From contig JAFADT010000567.1 of assembly GCA_023424585.1 (NCBI GenBank), positions 1 through 5,820 on the forward strand: a stretch of 5,820 nt of DNA, in the 5' to 3' direction. The translations under genes and the position numbers were made by a program. Each line of letters starts with the position of its first letter. Positions within the stretch are counted from its first letter, which is position 1. Positions 1 through 5,820 of this stretch are shown here, piece by piece. This DNA comes from Pseudomonadota bacterium. GTDB taxonomy: Bacteria > Myxococcota > Myxococcia > Myxococcales > Myxococcaceae. Under the pieces are notes generated by a model, which worked only from the letters and a program-made list of their open reading frames with translations, was not told the DNA's origin and did not search any database.

Positions 1-2
1 CC

Positions 3-5819
<5,817 letters not shown>

Positions 5820-5820
5820 C

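Overview
The window reads as the interior of one very large biosynthetic gene. Frame +3 is open without a stop from base 3 to base 5819 (1,939 codons; residue n starts at base 3n). It encodes part of a hybrid non-ribosomal peptide synthetase / type I polyketide synthase. Neither the start nor the stop codon lies inside the window. The GC content looks very high (roughly 70-75% by eye, not counted), with almost all third positions G or C. That, the NRPS-to-PKS fusion on one chain and the motif style suggest a myxobacterium (Myxococcus/Corallococcus/Stigmatella-like). An actinomycete is less likely but not excluded. I cannot assign the gene to a named pathway.

Layout, left to right: (1) 3-602, C-terminal part of an adenylation domain (A1), entering at core motif A5; (2) 636-860, peptidyl carrier protein (PCP1); (3) 927-2222, complete condensation domain with an intact HHxxxDG site, L-to-L type by its motifs; (4) 2304-3794, complete adenylation domain (A2) with an unusual pocket signature; (5) 3831-4052, second carrier (PCP2); (6) 4053-4139, Pro/Arg/Gly-rich linker; (7) 4140-5423, complete ketosynthase with a Cys-His-His triad; (8) 5424-5693, KS-AT linker; (9) 5694-5819, the first 42 residues of an acyltransferase, cut before its active site.

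How it works (from family knowledge): A1 loads an amino acid on PCP1. The C domain joins the PCP1-bound chain to the amino acid that A2 placed on PCP2. The ketosynthase takes the peptidyl chain from PCP2 and extends it by one malonyl-type unit, which the acyltransferase that starts at the right edge would supply in cis. The assembly order is therefore amino acid - amino acid - ketide unit.

There is no non-coding stretch: no promoter, terminator, RNA gene, insertion sequence or CRISPR array was seen. I found no evidence of a wholly new system. The points worth a second look are the A2 pocket (two histidines, no characterised match that I recall), the ketosynthase active-site variant TACSTGL, and the in-cis PCP-to-KS handover.
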